Position numbers and translations under genes: made by a program. From contig NC_083610.1 in assembly GCF_029168945.1 (NCBI RefSeq), forward strand, positions 52,655,429 to 52,719,428: a stretch of DNA of 64,000 bases. Direction: 5' to 3'. Positions 12,131 through 24,856 of this stretch are shown one piece after another. The DNA is from Cannabis sativa. Lineage: Eukaryota > Streptophyta > Magnoliopsida > Rosales > Cannabaceae. The notes beneath the pieces are model-generated. The model saw only the letters and a program-made list of their open reading frames with translations, did not search any database and was not told the origin of the DNA. Within the stretch, counting starts at the first letter, position 1; each line of letters begins with the position of its first letter.

Positions 12131-14022
12131 TGTTGGGTTTTATGCCCTAAATAAAACTCATTTCAATATAATCAGATTTACTTATTAATATAGATCAGAA
12201 ATAACATTTAATGTTGCATGGTTCACATGATTTATTTCATGATTATATGTACATAATGTATGAATTCATCTAAAACCCTTTTCACATACTTGATCCTGTT
12301 TCTTGTGTTGTCAACACATTGGAAAGTAAACATGACTATGTGAATAAAGTTTCCTAGATTTATCAGACACAGGGTTTTAGTGATATGATAATCTACAACA
12401 GAGTTTACTTGCATTTGGAGAAGTGCTATGTTCTTTCCAGAGCATTGGTTAAAGTAAAGCTCAGGTTGGATGCATGGAGTATGCATCGGAAGGGACCGAT
12501 ATTGAACTTTGACTTAGATTTATTAAACTTACCGTAATATCTATTCAAGTCAATATCGCCTAGTTGATCCTAGATCAAATGATCTTAATCCTGATATGAT
12601 TAGGCTCAATCTCGAGAGTCTATTCGTGTTCTTTGATTTGTTAGTTCAGCCTACTTTTAGGTCAGGGTGATACGTACATTTTGGGAACGCGGTAGTGCAA
12701 TTGAGTGGGAGCGCTAGCATAAACATGGAATCTATAGCTTCTATCTGGCAAATAGTAAGCAAAGGATGATCTCCTTCGAGCTTGACCAAACGAACATAAA
12801 TGGTGGAGTACTCATTTCACATAAGCTGAAATATCATTTATACGGGGTCAAGTGTTTTAAGGATAAAATACATTGTAGGGTGTAACGGTAATCTAATCCC
12901 TTTACAGTGTAGATCATTCATATAGAGGATCAGTGATCAAATTAGGATTATAACAATGGATAACTAATGATGTGTCTATATGGTGGAACATATAGAGCAT
13001 TCTATATAACTAAGAGTGCAATTCTAAGTTCTATGCGTGGATTCAACGAAGAATTAATAAGTTAGTGAATTTTAGTGCTAAATTCTTGATCTACTTATTG
13101 GAAGCTCGGTTATATAGACCCATGGTCCCCGCACTAGTTGAGATAGTATTTCTTGTAAGACACATATAATTGGTTTTGATTAATCAATCATAATTCTCAA
13201 ACTAGACTATGTTTATTTGTGAATTTTTTCACTAAGGGGAAATCGTAAAGAAAGAGTTTTAGGGGCATATTTATTAATTATGATACTTTGTATGGTTCAA
13301 TTAATAAATATGATAAATGACAATATTATTTAATAATTATTTATAGTTATTAAATAGTTAGAATCGGCATTTAAATGGTTGAATTAGAAAATTGGCGTTT
13401 TTGAGAAAATCAGATGCAGAAAAGGTAAAACTGCAAAATTGCAAAAAGTGAGGCCCAAATCCACTAGTACAGGGCCGGCCACTTTTGTAAGAAATTTAAA
13501 CTGATATTTTCATTATTTTAATGTCAAATAATTCAAACCTAACCCTAGTGGAATACTATAAATAGATAGTGAAGGCTTCAGAAAATTTACACTTAAATTT
13601 TCTACTTTTTCATTCAGAAAAACTGAGCCTTCTCTCTCCCTATCTTAGGCCGAACCCACTCTCTCTCTCTTCCTCATTGAGATTTCGAAATTCTTAGTGT
13701 ATGAGTAGTGCCCACACACAACAAGTGATACCTCAATCATAGTGAGGAAGATCGTGAAGAAAGACTTTCAGCAAGAAGGAGGTTTCAGCATCAAAGATTC
13801 AGAGAAAGAGATCCAGGTTCAGATATTGATAATGCTCTACTACAGAAAGGAATCAAGGGCTAGATATCTGAACGGAAGGGGTCATTATGTTCCGCTGCAC
13901 CCAATGTAAGGTTTCCTAAACTTTATATGTGTTTATTTCATCGTTTTAGAAAGTTTATATTTAGGGTGTTAATCAACATACTTGTGAGTAGATCTAAGAT
14001 CCTGGTAAAATAAATTCCAACA
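12131..14022 (+). repeat. 5' LTR of element C (1892 bp)
   Basis: TGTTGGG...TTCCAACA with a TATA box at 13557-13564 (TATAAATA), about 460 bp before the LTR end. An open frame antisense to the LTR (12486-12232) recurs in LTR2 and in the solo LTR at 43506, but is broken in E and is judged to be chance. Confidence 0.92.
13557..13564 (+). promoter_or_regulatory. TATA box of C 5' LTR
   Basis: TATAAATA, conserved at the matching place in LTR2 (21787-21794), the solo LTR (43973-43980, minus) and E (57993-58000, minus). It probably drives the genomic RNA. Confidence 0.6.
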
Positions 14023-14041
14023 ACTGGCCTCAGAGCCATGG
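14023..14041 (+). other. Primer-binding site of element C
   Basis: ACTGGCCTCAGAGCCATGG follows the LTR directly. It resembles the methionine-tRNA-type site TGGTATCAGAGCCATGG with a TAT-to-CCT change. Confidence 0.7.
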
Positions 14042-17000
14042 TAATTGATTTACTTGCAAGAAATTTGGACTTTAAAACGATTGGTTGTTTGTTTTTGGAT
14101 GGTATCATGTTGTATTGAGTGTTATTTGATGATTGATTGGTGTTTCTGAATTTTCGTTAAAAATAATTGAATATCTGTTTCTGGAATTATTTTTATTGGA
14201 TAGTATGGAAAAAATTAAGCAAGTTACTTTTTTACAGAACTCAATTTCGATTTAATTTGAATTAGTTATGATTTTTTGAAAATTCGAAAAAATCGGAGTT
14301 GTGCTGAAATTTTCCTGCGATCGGGAAAACTGTCCGTACAGCTCATAATTTTTTCGTTTTTCTTCGATTTTTCATGCTTTTTCATGGAACTAACTTCCGA
14401 TTTTTTGTGTAGTTCTGTATTTATACTATTACTATTCCTAATTCAATTCTAATTATCATTATGAATTAATTTAATATTTTTTAAATTTAATTCAAGATAT
14501 TAAGATATTAGTGTAATTTGAATTTAAAAATAGTTAGTATCTATCTTATTTGCTTAATAATATACTTATTTTTTAAATTTGATTATATCTTATCTTATTT
14601 TTAAATTTAAGGTCAGATTTTAAATATTTTAAATTTATTTTTTTTTTAAATAATTTGACCTTATTTAAATTTAAAATAAGATAACTATAATCATGTAATT
14701 TTAAAAAGATGTAAGATATTTTGCTAACTTTTAAATTTTGTTATTTTATTTATTTAAATTACATTTAAAATCTGAAAAAGATATTCATTTATCTTTTTTA
14801 ATTTTTTATTTAATTTTTATTTATAAAATAACATTTAAATTTTAAAAGAAGTTAGCAAATTTTGAAATGATATTTAGGTTGGTTGAAACCTAATTTTTCA
14901 AAATTGTAGGTTTAATTTTAAATTTAATTTTTTTTTAAATTTCGAATTTTTTAAATTTTTTTTAAATTTTCGAAAATTTTTATTTAATTAATTATTTCGA
15001 AATTAATAATTTAATTTAAAATTAAATAAATCCTACATCCAACTATCCAGCTAACCTTATTGCAGGAGTATGTGTTTTAGCTTGTGTGTAAGTTTTCAAA
15101 ACCTATTATTACTTGATTGCAAATAGCCATGGTTACTTTTTTCCAGATCTATTGATCTGATGGCTCCCTTGGTCAAGATAATAATTTGTAACAGGTATAT
15201 TTACAATCTTCTTTCATCTGTGTATGACCTAGAAACATGATAGGACCCATCCAAAGTGTGCCTGTGTGAGCCTATGTATTTAATTTCATTATAGATGCAT
15301 ATAGGTTGTTGTTGCTAAATAAAATATCATAGTTCTTGATAGATTTTATTTAGGCCCATTTAGTTTTTGGGCCTATTCAATTAATAACAGTTGTTCATTT
15401 TAAGGTTAAATTCCTCTCTTTTGGGCCTTGTGTGAGAGTTGGGAGCCATAGTAGTGGGTACGACATACTGAACCCAGCACCCCCTCACATGAACCACCCC
15501 AATTGTGAAAGCCCATTTGCCTGATTTGAATAACTGTACTAGGTTAATTAAACTAGTTTAACCTAATAAAATTGATTAGCAACATAATTAATTTCATTTA
15601 TTTTGAAATTAATTTAAGAAAATTATAGTTTAAAGAATTTTTTATTCTAAGCTAAACTATATGTATTTTCTTGTATTTAATTAAATATAGAATTATAACC
15701 ATCTAGATTCTTTCTGAAGCTTAATTTAAATTTTTCATTAAATATTCCTATTTAAGTTGATATTTAGTTATCTACAACTAACCAACTTAAATGTGAATAT
15801 CTTTTGGATTTAAAATTTCAAAATTAAGTTGAGGAATTTTAGGCATTGGTTATTAACTTAAAATGGAATATTTTAGATATTTTTTTTAAGTTAATATCTT
15901 TTCGAATATTAACTTAAAATGGAATATTTTTAAATTAAGTGGTTACAACTTAATTTTTGATATTTAATTAAATTTAAATTTGAAAATATTTAAGTTCTAG
16001 ATTTTTTCTAATACAACTTAAATTAGATATTTTTTCAAATTTTGTGGAAAAGATACTTAGTCAAATAAGATATTTTCTAGATAGTTATTTCTAGACTACT
16101 TATTATTTCTAATATTAAATAGGAAAATATTATACATTGTGTTTTTAATTATTTAAATAATTAATTTTAGTACAATTTATTTTAAGTATATTTTTTCCTA
16201 GTATTAAACTAGAGATTAATAATTAAGCCTTCTCTACACTTAATTATTTATTTCTTGAATTTAATACATTTAATTAATTTGAAAATTAAATATCTAAGTT
16301 GATTTTCATCATGATACTTAAATATTTCTTTTTCATGACACTTAATTAAATAGAAAATTATTTTAGTTGAAATTTATGTTTTTAACTAAATTTAAATAAT
16401 TTTCAAAATATATTTTTTCTTTATTTTATTAATCAAATTTTGAAATTGCATTTCTTAAATGCTGGAATTTCGAATTTTATTTGAAAAATAGGTTAAAGTT
16501 GTAAATTATTTATTTTAATTTTGGATCAACTTAAATCAATGATTTTTTTCATTTATTGATTAATTTAAAATAAATTTAATTAAAGTATATTATTAGAAAT
16601 TGAATTAATTAGTCAAAGGAAAATCTAGATAGATGATATTTTTGCTTGAAGTATTTTTCTAGTGTATTTAATTAAATAGAAAATTAATGTTGAAGTTGAT
16701 TTTCATCATCATACTTAAATATTTGAAATTTTTCTTATATATTTAATTAAATAGGAAAATTATATTTTTTGTTGTAAATTAATTTTATTAATTAATTTTG
16801 GGCCAACATTAAATTAGAATAATTTTTCCAGGATTAATTTTTTATTTTAACATGCATTTTTGAAAATTGTATCCTTGAATACTTTAATTTTTCGAAATGC
16901 AATATATATTTATAGAAAATTAAATTTGAGTTGTAAATTAATTTAAATTAATTTTGTAACAACTTAAATTGAATATTTTTCTAAATATTTATTGGAAATT

Positions 17001-17700
17001 ATTACTAAGATTGAAATATTTCATGTTATTTCATATCCATCTAAGTAAAATTTATATTTAGAATTTTTCATTCTAAATTGGAAATTTTAATTAAATAAAT
17101 ATATATTTAAAATAAATAGAATAAATAAAGAGAATCAAAGAAAATACAACTCTTTTTAAATAATGAGCTTTTAATTAAAAGACATTCGATCTCCATTGTG
17201 GGTTTTACACCGCGTTTGTTTTAGTGAGTAATCCTCCCTAATGGCGGAACGTTCATTAGCAATTTTGCACCGTTTAATCTCGAATGATAATTAGTTTGTA
17301 AGTGTTTTTTTTATGGTATGGATCACCCTAATGGTGGCGACCATACTTGACTTGCAAATTGCGAAATAATGGTGGAAGCTCATAAGATAGAATTGCCTTG
17401 ACTCTCGCCTAAACGGGACAACGCTGAATTCCAATCTTGATCGAATAAAAGGTTGCTAGAATGTTTAACATTTTAGACGAGCTGACAACTCTATTCAATG
17501 AATGGTAGCTTTGACTCTCGCCTAAACGGGACACTGATATAAGTTTGTTGAAAACCTTGGAAATTATTTAGGATTATAAGTTTTAGTATTTTCACTTGTC
17601 ATTCCTACTTGCTATATGTTTATAATTTCTGAATTGTGTATGAATTTATATTGAACCATATTATTTTCTGTTATTAAGTTGTAGTTTAATTTCGAATCTT
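14042..17700 (+). other. Long non-coding leader of element C
   Basis: About 3.6 kb of very AT-rich sequence without a credible frame. It is interrupted by more GC-rich islands that are also present in D and E: about 15410-15545 (GGGTACGACATACTGAACCC) and 17190-17590. The second island has two copies of the hairpin motif TCTCGCCTAAACGGGA, in the repeats starting at 17400 and 17513. Between the islands are AT-rich inverted-repeat modules, for example 16496-16533, 16769-16809 and 16928-16965. BARE-type leaders are known to hold packaging and dimerisation signals; a similar role here is inferred. Confidence 0.7.
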
Positions 17701-20354
17701 CATTGTTGGTCTAACTTGGCTTGTTTATCTAATGAGATAAATCCCTAGTGGATTTTCACCATTAGACATACATAATAGTGTTAGATCTCGAAAGATAAAT
17801 ATTGTATATGCGACATCTAGCTGTTCATCAATAGATGACACCTTAGACTAGTATTTTTTACAATATGAAACAAGAAGATTGTATAAATAAGATTACTTTG
17901 ACTTTCGCTAATCGAAGCATCGTTGGATTCTTATTTAATCAACGAAATTATCCTAATTCCTCTTAGCTTATTCATTTCAAAAAGCTCAATAACATATCAT
18001 TGGATGAATGGTTTATAAATCATTTCATGTCATTCTATATTTTCTCTTAAGAAATTAAATGACGCATATGATTATAATCCCGAAATTCTATTACCAATTG
18101 ATATAAATCCTCAATCTTAGAAATCTCCTGCTTGTATGCGTAAATCAGACTTAGAATTAAATTAGTAGTGGTGGTCCAAGATAAAATTACTCATTATATT
18201 TGGTATAAATTTTAAGTCTTTGACTATAATTTTAGATTCCAAATAGAAATTTTCTTATATTTCTAATTCCAGATACAATACAGTTACACTTTCTCAAGTG
18301 TTTAATATCCATCTTTTATTAATGGATTCAAACTGTATGGAATATGAATTAGGTATTCTGTGACCAAGATCCACTTGTACTATTCTAAGAATTCTTTTAT
18401 AAACCTAAGTCATCAAAAGACACTACCACATTTTTTTTTAATCTATGGCATTTGTATCTTGTTCATAGTGGATTTGACAAGATCAATCTCTGCAAAGAGT
18501 TAATATGCCTATATCCACTGAAAGTAGTTCATCGCATTCGCAGATGGATGTACATTCAGGGGTGGATATGAGTTTTTTGTTGTATTCTTAAAACGATAAC
18601 TCTAGATTATACCTTTTAGCAAGAAATTGAAATGTTTGAAAAATTTCATTAATTTCTAGCAATGGTTAAAACCATTAAGGTAAGTGGTTAAAGATCTTGC
18701 GAACTGATAGGGGTGGAGAAATAGTTAGTAGATATGCAGTTCAAAGATCATTAAATTGATTTTTGAATTATATCCAAACTTACCTCCCTAGAAATTTCGA
18801 GTTGCATGTTGATGATTAGTTACTAGTCGTTGCCTAAATCCTTCTATGGTAATACAATTTCAGAATGATGTAATGGTTGTATACTTAATGTAAATCATTA
18901 CTAGATTCATGGATGACCTAATCAAAATCTTAAGAAAAGCTAGAACGGTTAACCATGGTTTGTTAGCTATTCTAAGTGATTAGGGGTGGACCATCCCATA
19001 GTCAATAATTAAGAAAGTGTTTGTTCAAACAAATACTACTTTTCTAAGATAATGACTAAGTCTGAAAACAAGTAGCAAATAAAGGAAATATTTTTTCTTG
19101 ATTCCAAAAGTGTTCTATCATCTTATTTGACATATGATGATCCCACTGACTCTGTTGTCTTGTCACAACCAAAGAGGTTAATACCATTTAGATTTCTTAG
19201 ACATAATTCACGGTACCTTGTCGTAGTGGGAGAGTTTCTAGGAACTCGCCTTCTTATGGCTTGGGAGACACTAGTGATTAAAATCCATTGTGAGTTTAAA
19301 CAAGTAATGAATTGTCAAGATAAGAAACTAAGAAGAAAAGCCAATAGAACTATGGTTTAATCCATTCACATGGAATAACCTAAAGTTTTCTATTACAAGG
19401 ACATAAATGGAAATTTCGTGTATGTCTATTCAATGGACTTAACAAGACTTCCTGTTCTTAGTATTATAGGTTTGAGTTTATCTAAACCTATGGCTTGTGG
19501 TATACCTGGTAATTACTTACTCTAATGCAAGCAACTTACTTTAGTAAGATGCTGAAGCATTTTCTTTCTAATGGCAATCTATAGAAGCTTCACAACTTCT
19601 TACGCATAGATTTTATTTATCTAAGGAAAAGTCTCAAGTATTCCAGAAAAGATAAAGCCATGAAAGAATTTCTTATATCAACAGTGAGAGGTCTTAGATA
19701 TACTTTTGTATGCCTTAGACCAGACACCTGTTGTTGAGTGGGAGTAATGAGTAGGTATCAGATTAATCCAGGAGAAGAACATTGGAAGACAATTAAGTAA
19801 ATCTTAAGATTAAGAAAAGGAACTATATGTTAGTCTATAAGGGTGTGTTTAAAACTCTTAGACTACACCATATCAGATTTCGAAATTTGCCTTTGTGCTA
19901 GTAAATCTTTTTGATAAGATGGTGGTTACTCTAGGGGTGGAATAGTGATTTTGGAGAAGTGTAAAAACCTATCTGAAGTCTCTAGCTCTACCAGAAAGGA
20001 ACTGAATGTTAAAGCTGCAGGAAAGGTACTTACTCAGTCTAAGGAAAGTTCTATACATCTTTGGCACCATTCCAAATTGCCTAAACTACTAGTGTTAATT
20101 TCCTGATTAACCAAAAGTAGTTGCCAAAGGTATAGAATCCAGTATCCCAAGAGAGTAGACATATAGAGAGGAATTTCACATTATCAATGATTTTGTGATT
20201 AAAGGAAGAGTAATGGTGGAGAAAAGGTTGTGTTTAATTCAACCCTTCAGATCCTATTACGAGGAGTTTACTACTACTCCACTTTATTTGTATATCAAGG
20301 TGTTGAGATTATTTGAAACGCACTTTTTGTTTTATATTAGTGCAAGTGGGAGTT
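17700..20354 (+). pseudogene. Decayed copia pol of element C (integrase, RT and RNase H relics)
   Basis: Short words of a copia polyprotein survive in order but in different frames. They are: integrase region with GGYEFF (about 18557-18580) and RTDRGGE (about 18697-18720); the RT/RNase H linker MSRYQINPGEEHW (about 19748-19790); and an RNase H strand GYSRGG-like, near GGTTACTCTAGGGGTGGA (about 19920-19940). Intervening conserved text is missing, as if many small deletions accumulated. No gag frame is present. The polypurine tract AAGTGGGAGTT precedes LTR2. E shows the same pattern at 59455-61950. Confidence 0.7.
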
Positions 20355-22252
20355 TGTTGGGTTTTATGCCCTGAATAAAACTCATTTCAATATAATCAGA
20401 TTTACTTATTAATATAGATCAGAAATAACATTTAATGTTGCATGGTTCACATGATTTATTTCATGATTATATGTACATAATGTATGAATTCATCTGAAAC
20501 CCTTTTCACATACTTGATCCTGTTTATTGTGATGTCAACACATTGGAAAGTACACATGACTATGTGAATAAAGTTTCCTAGATTTATCAGACACGGGGTT
20601 TTACTGATATGATAATCTACAACAGAGTTTACTTGCATTTGGAGAAGTGCTATGTTCTTTCCAGAGCATTGGTTAAAGTAAAGCTCAGGTTGGATGCATG
20701 GAGTATGCATCGAAAGGGACCGATATTGAACTTTGACTTAGATTTATTAAACTTACCGTAATATCTATTCAAGTTAATATCGCCTAGTTGATCCTAGATC
20801 AAATGATCTTAATCCTGATATGATTAGGCTCAATCTCGAGAGGCTATTCGTGTTCTTTGATTTGTTAGTTAAGCCTACTTTTTGGTCAGGGTGATACGTA
20901 CATTTTGGGAACACGGTAGTGCAATTGAGTGGGAGCTCTAGCATAAACATGGAATCTATAGCTTCTATCTGGCAAATAGTAAGCAAAGGATGATCTCCTT
21001 CGAGCTTGACCAAACGAACATAAATGGTGGAGTACTCATTTCACATAAGCTGAAATATCATTTATACGGGGTCAAGTGTTTTAAGGATAAAATACATTGT
21101 AGGGTGTAACGGTAATCTAATCCCTTTACAGTGTAGATCATTCATATAGAGGATCAGTGATCAAATTAGGATTATAACAATGGATAACTAATGATGTGTC
21201 TATATGGTGGAACATATAGATCATTCTATATAACTGAGAGTGCAATTCTAAGTTCTATGCGTGGATTCAACGAAGAATTAATAAGTTAGTGAATTTTAGT
21301 GCTAAATTCTTGATCTACTTATTGGAAGCTTGGTTATATAGACCCATGGTCCCCGCACTAGTTGAGATAGTATTGCTTGTAAGACTCATATAATTAGTTT
21401 TGATTAATCAATCACAATTCTCAAATTAGACTATGTCTATTTGTGAATTTTTTTCACTAAGTAAGGGCAAAATTGTAAAGAAAGAGTTTTAGGGGCATAT
21501 TTGTTAATTATGATACTTTGTATGGTTTAATTAATAAATATGATAAATGACAATATTATTTAATAATTATTTATAGTTATTAAATAGTTAGAATTGACAT
21601 TTAAATGGTTGAATTAGAAAATTGGCGTTTTTGAGAAAATCAGATGCAGAAAAGGTAAAACTGCAAAATTGCAAAAAGTGAGGCCCAAATCCACTAGTAT
21701 AGGGCCGGCCACTTTTGTAGGAAATTTAAACTGATATTTTCATTATTTTAATGTCAAATAATTCAAACCTAACCCTAGTGGAATACTATAAATAGATAGT
21801 GAAGGCTTCAGGAAATTTACACTTAAATTTTCTACTTTTTCATTCAGAAAAACTGAGCCTTCTCTCTCCCTATCTTTGGCGGAACCCACTCTCTCTCTCT
21901 TCCTCATTGAGATTTCGAAATTCTTAGTGTATGAGTAGTGCCCACACACAGCAAGTGATACCTCAATCATAGTGAGGAAGATCGTGAAGAAAGACTTTCA
22001 GCAAGAAGGAGGTTTCAGCATCAAAGATTCAGAGAAAGAGATCCAGGTTCAAATATTGATAATGCTCTGCTACAGAAAGGAATCAAGGGCTAGATATCTG
22101 AACGGAAGGAGTCATTATGTTCCGCTGCACCCAATGTAAGGTTTCCTAAACTTTATATGTGTTTATTTCATCGTTTTAGAAAGTTCATATTTAGGGTGTT
22201 AATCAACATACTTGTGAGTAGATCTAAGATCCTGGTAAAATAAATTCCAACA
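20355..22252 (+). repeat. 3' LTR of element C (1898 bp)
   Basis: TGTTGGG...TTCCAACA, nearly identical to the 5' LTR. The visible differences are scattered single-base changes and short indels (for example GTAAGG added near 21463). Confidence 0.92.
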
Positions 22253-22596
22253 TCAAGTACATATGGTGGACCTGTAGGTATGCGATCTTGATTTCGAGTT
22301 CTTTCAGATTCTCGCTCGTACGTCATCCCTAATAGGTGACCGCTGCATACCAGACAGAGATCCCATAGATCCACATTCCCAAGTATGGGTCCTTTCGGAC
22401 GCTTACTCATAGTTCGCTTCCTTATGGGGAATCTCAGTGCTTGCTACTTGTTGAGTAGTATAGCCTGACTACTAGGAGTGGTAGTCTTGCTTTGCGTGTT
22501 CATGGATGATTTCTTGCTTGAACTTATGAATTCTTTTCAAAATAAATCTCTAAGCAAAAAAAATCAAACTGTAGTTGAGGAAGTCAAGTTGCGACT
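22253..22596 (-). pseudogene. 5' gag region of host element H2
   Basis: Minus-strand open text from 22410 (ATG, MSKRPKGPILGNVD...) runs to the C insertion at 22252. An earlier ATG near 22505 starts a short frame that stops. The position directly after the primer site and LTR at 22597-22616 and the charged composition fit the start of gag. Joined with 11809-12130 it forms one broken gag region. Confidence 0.4.
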
Positions 22597-22615
22597 CTCA
22601 ATGAAACACTAAAAT
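22597..22615 (-). other. Primer-binding-site region of element H2
   Basis: The minus strand after the LTR end (...TCAACA) reads TTTTAGTGTTTCATTGAGAG, a near copy of the site in H1 at 993-1010. The shared layout indicates that H1 and H2 belong to the same lineage. Confidence 0.5.
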
Positions 22616-22980
22616 GTTGACATTGAAAAGTGGCCAATACTAGCTGGCTAGATTGGCGAGATGATTAATAAGTTTAAGTAAATAATTTATAAAAACACAC
22701 AAAAATTATAGTAGTTCACTCCCCATGTCGCGATGGTAATAGAGCTACGTCTACTTTGAGTTTTTATTTCTAACAAGAATTACCAGAAAATTGGCTAAGT
22801 GTGAAAGCTCTAATTTTTAGAGAGAGAAACTAGAGACAAATGCTCTCACCTTATGGGTACTTTTATGAATGTGAAAAATGAGCTTGAGAAGCTCTAATTT
22901 TATAGGGAAGAATGTCTTATTAAAATAACAATAAAATAATCCAAAAATTTTGTACATTTAGGATATTTTTGATAGCACAA
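22616..22980 (-). repeat. LTR of element H2 (inner part; outer end not resolved)
   Basis: Begins TGTTGACATT at the primer site. A TATA-like box on the minus strand lies at 22896-22905. The U3 part may extend into the tandem array beyond 22980, but only one LTR copy is in the window. Confidence 0.5.
22896..22905 (-). promoter_or_regulatory. TATA-like box of H2 LTR
   Basis: The minus strand reads CTATAAAATT, about 280 bases inside the LTR end, as in H1. Confidence 0.4.
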
Positions 22981-24527
22981 GATTATCTAATGGTAAATTG
23001 ACTCCAAAGGTCAGTCATCAATTTTTGGAGCTTGAGTTGCATATGAGGGACTCGCTCTGGGTAAGCTATAGCTTAAATTCGTAACTCCCTTGGGATGAAA
23101 TTTGGAGTCGATAACTTCAGAATTGTGACTTAAGTGTGAGACATGACTTGATAGAGCATTGTAATAGCTTTGAAATGCACGTTGAATCGCATCAATCGGA
23201 TCAATATTAAATATGACCATTTTACTGAAAGTTATTCTGGGCCTAGCGCCCAGGTTGATATCCCAGCACCTAGGTTGACATCGAGTGCCAAAGTTGACAT
23301 GTGATGTCAAACTGGGCGCTGGGTGAGTGAGAAAACGCGTCCAGATTGTATTTTTTCATGCCTAAGTGATATTTTTACATCACTTAGCATGTTTCTATGT
23401 TTTGGTGAAGCTAGTCACCAGTTCTCGGAGATGTTACTATTTTGCAAAAATGGGAGACTCAAAACTCCCAATTTCTAAGAAAGTCACTTGCCAGAAAAGT
23501 GAAAATATAAAGTTGTGAACTTGACTCTTTTGAGTTCATGCTTCTCAGTTATTATGAAAAACTAGAAAAACAGTGGTGACAGATTTAGAATCGGATAATC
23601 AAAACCCAGCACACCACGCCATATGTCAACCTAGGCTTTGGGTGCTTATTTTAAAGCTTCTAGAATGTCGTTTTGATACTTTCAAGGTTCAAAAACTTGA
23701 GGACAAGTTTTCCAACCCCGTTTTTAACCATTTCAAAGAGAATGCTTGGAGCATAATTGAAATTTAAGTGATCAAAACTAGCGTACTAGGTTGATTGTCA
23801 ACCTGGGCGCTGGGCCCAGCAGTAGGTCAATTTGGGTGCTAGGCTCAATTTTGAAGCCCTTTTAATTTTCATTTTCTCCCCAAGTTTACTTGTATCTTCA
23901 TTATTTCTTATGATAGAAAAAATGCTTAGAACACTTTTTTGGAAAACTGGTTGAAAATAGCCCAAGTTGACAATATGTTAACCTAGGCGTTGGGTCCATT
24001 TAAAGGCTACTTGGAAGTTCCATTTAGTCCTTAAAAAAAAGTTGAATATTGATCTTTGATGAAAACATAGAATATGTCAGGAAGACTTTTTAGAAAAACT
24101 CCTTAGAACTAATCCCAGGTTGACAAAATATCAACTTGGGCATTGGGCTAGCACGAGGTGTCAACCTGGGGGCTGGTCCCTTGTTTTGACACCTAGGTTA
24201 GGCTATTTCTTCCTCAAGAGCACTTGTTTTGCAATTTTTGATGAAGACGAAGAAGATGCACGACTCAAATTTTTGATCTTGTAAGGACAGTCAGACAACA
24301 TCTATCTTCCACATTGGTATGATATTGTCTGCTTTGGGCCTAAGCCCTTACTGATTTGTTTTTGTGCACATTCCCAAAGGGTCTTATTCTAATGGAGATA
24401 GTGTCCATCCTTATATACCCAAGATCCTTTCCATTTCTAGCTAATGTGGGACTTTGGTTGTACACCCAACAGTCCTCCCCTCAAACAAAGGACAACATTG
24501 CCTCCCCTCAAAAGATTACAGATCTAA

Positions 24528-24704
24528 ACCTAAATCCCTCAATTCCAACATTTAAGATCCCCTTGAGTAAGCTAGATGAATCCCTTCACTAGCTAGATTC
24601 AAAATCCCTTGAAATACCTAAATCCCTCGATTCCAACACTAATGATCCCCTTGAGTAAGATAGATGAATCCCTTCACCAACTAGATTCAAAATCCCTTCA
24701 AATT
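24528..24704. repeat. Two-copy 88-bp tandem repeat inside the TRIM
   Basis: ACCTAAATCCCTC begins at 24528 and again at 24616; both units contain GATCCCCTTGAGTAAG and GATGAATCCCTTCAC. The open frames at 24356-24815 only reflect this AT-poor repeat and are not genes. Confidence 0.8.
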
Positions 24705-24856
24705 AGATTTGAACCTTTGACGACTCTAACAGCAAGCTTCACCTTCTTTATTTGGCAATCCGAGGATTCATTCACATGGATAGTTTTGGAATCTGGCTCC
24801 GATACCACTTGTTAGGATCGTCAGATACCATCTATCTCTACATTGGTATGATATTA

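Larger units (their letters stand above)
12131..22252 (+). mobile_element. Element C: non-autonomous Ty1/copia element, Angela/BARE-like, no gag
   Basis: LTRs lie at 12131-14022 and 20355-22252. The 5-bp duplication TCAAG flanks both sides (12126-12130, 22253-22257). The LTRs begin TGTTGG and end CCAACA and differ at only a few positions by eye, so the insertion is fairly recent. The 6.3-kb interior has a primer site, a long AT-rich leader (to about 17700) and about 2.3 kb of decayed pol, with no gag frame. The same interior is present in E in the other orientation. The Angela assignment rests on LTR ends and layout and on the gag of relative D. Confidence 0.9.

Noticed and set aside
12232..12486. 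84-codon open frame antisense to the C LTR, repeated at 20456-20710 and 45043-45300
   Set aside because: It is open in three copies because these LTRs are nearly identical. The more diverged LTR of E has frame-breaking changes at the matching place, and no motif is recognisable.
19127..19360. 77-codon frame in element C
   Set aside because: Lies in decayed pol; it is out of step with surrounding relics and is not open in E.
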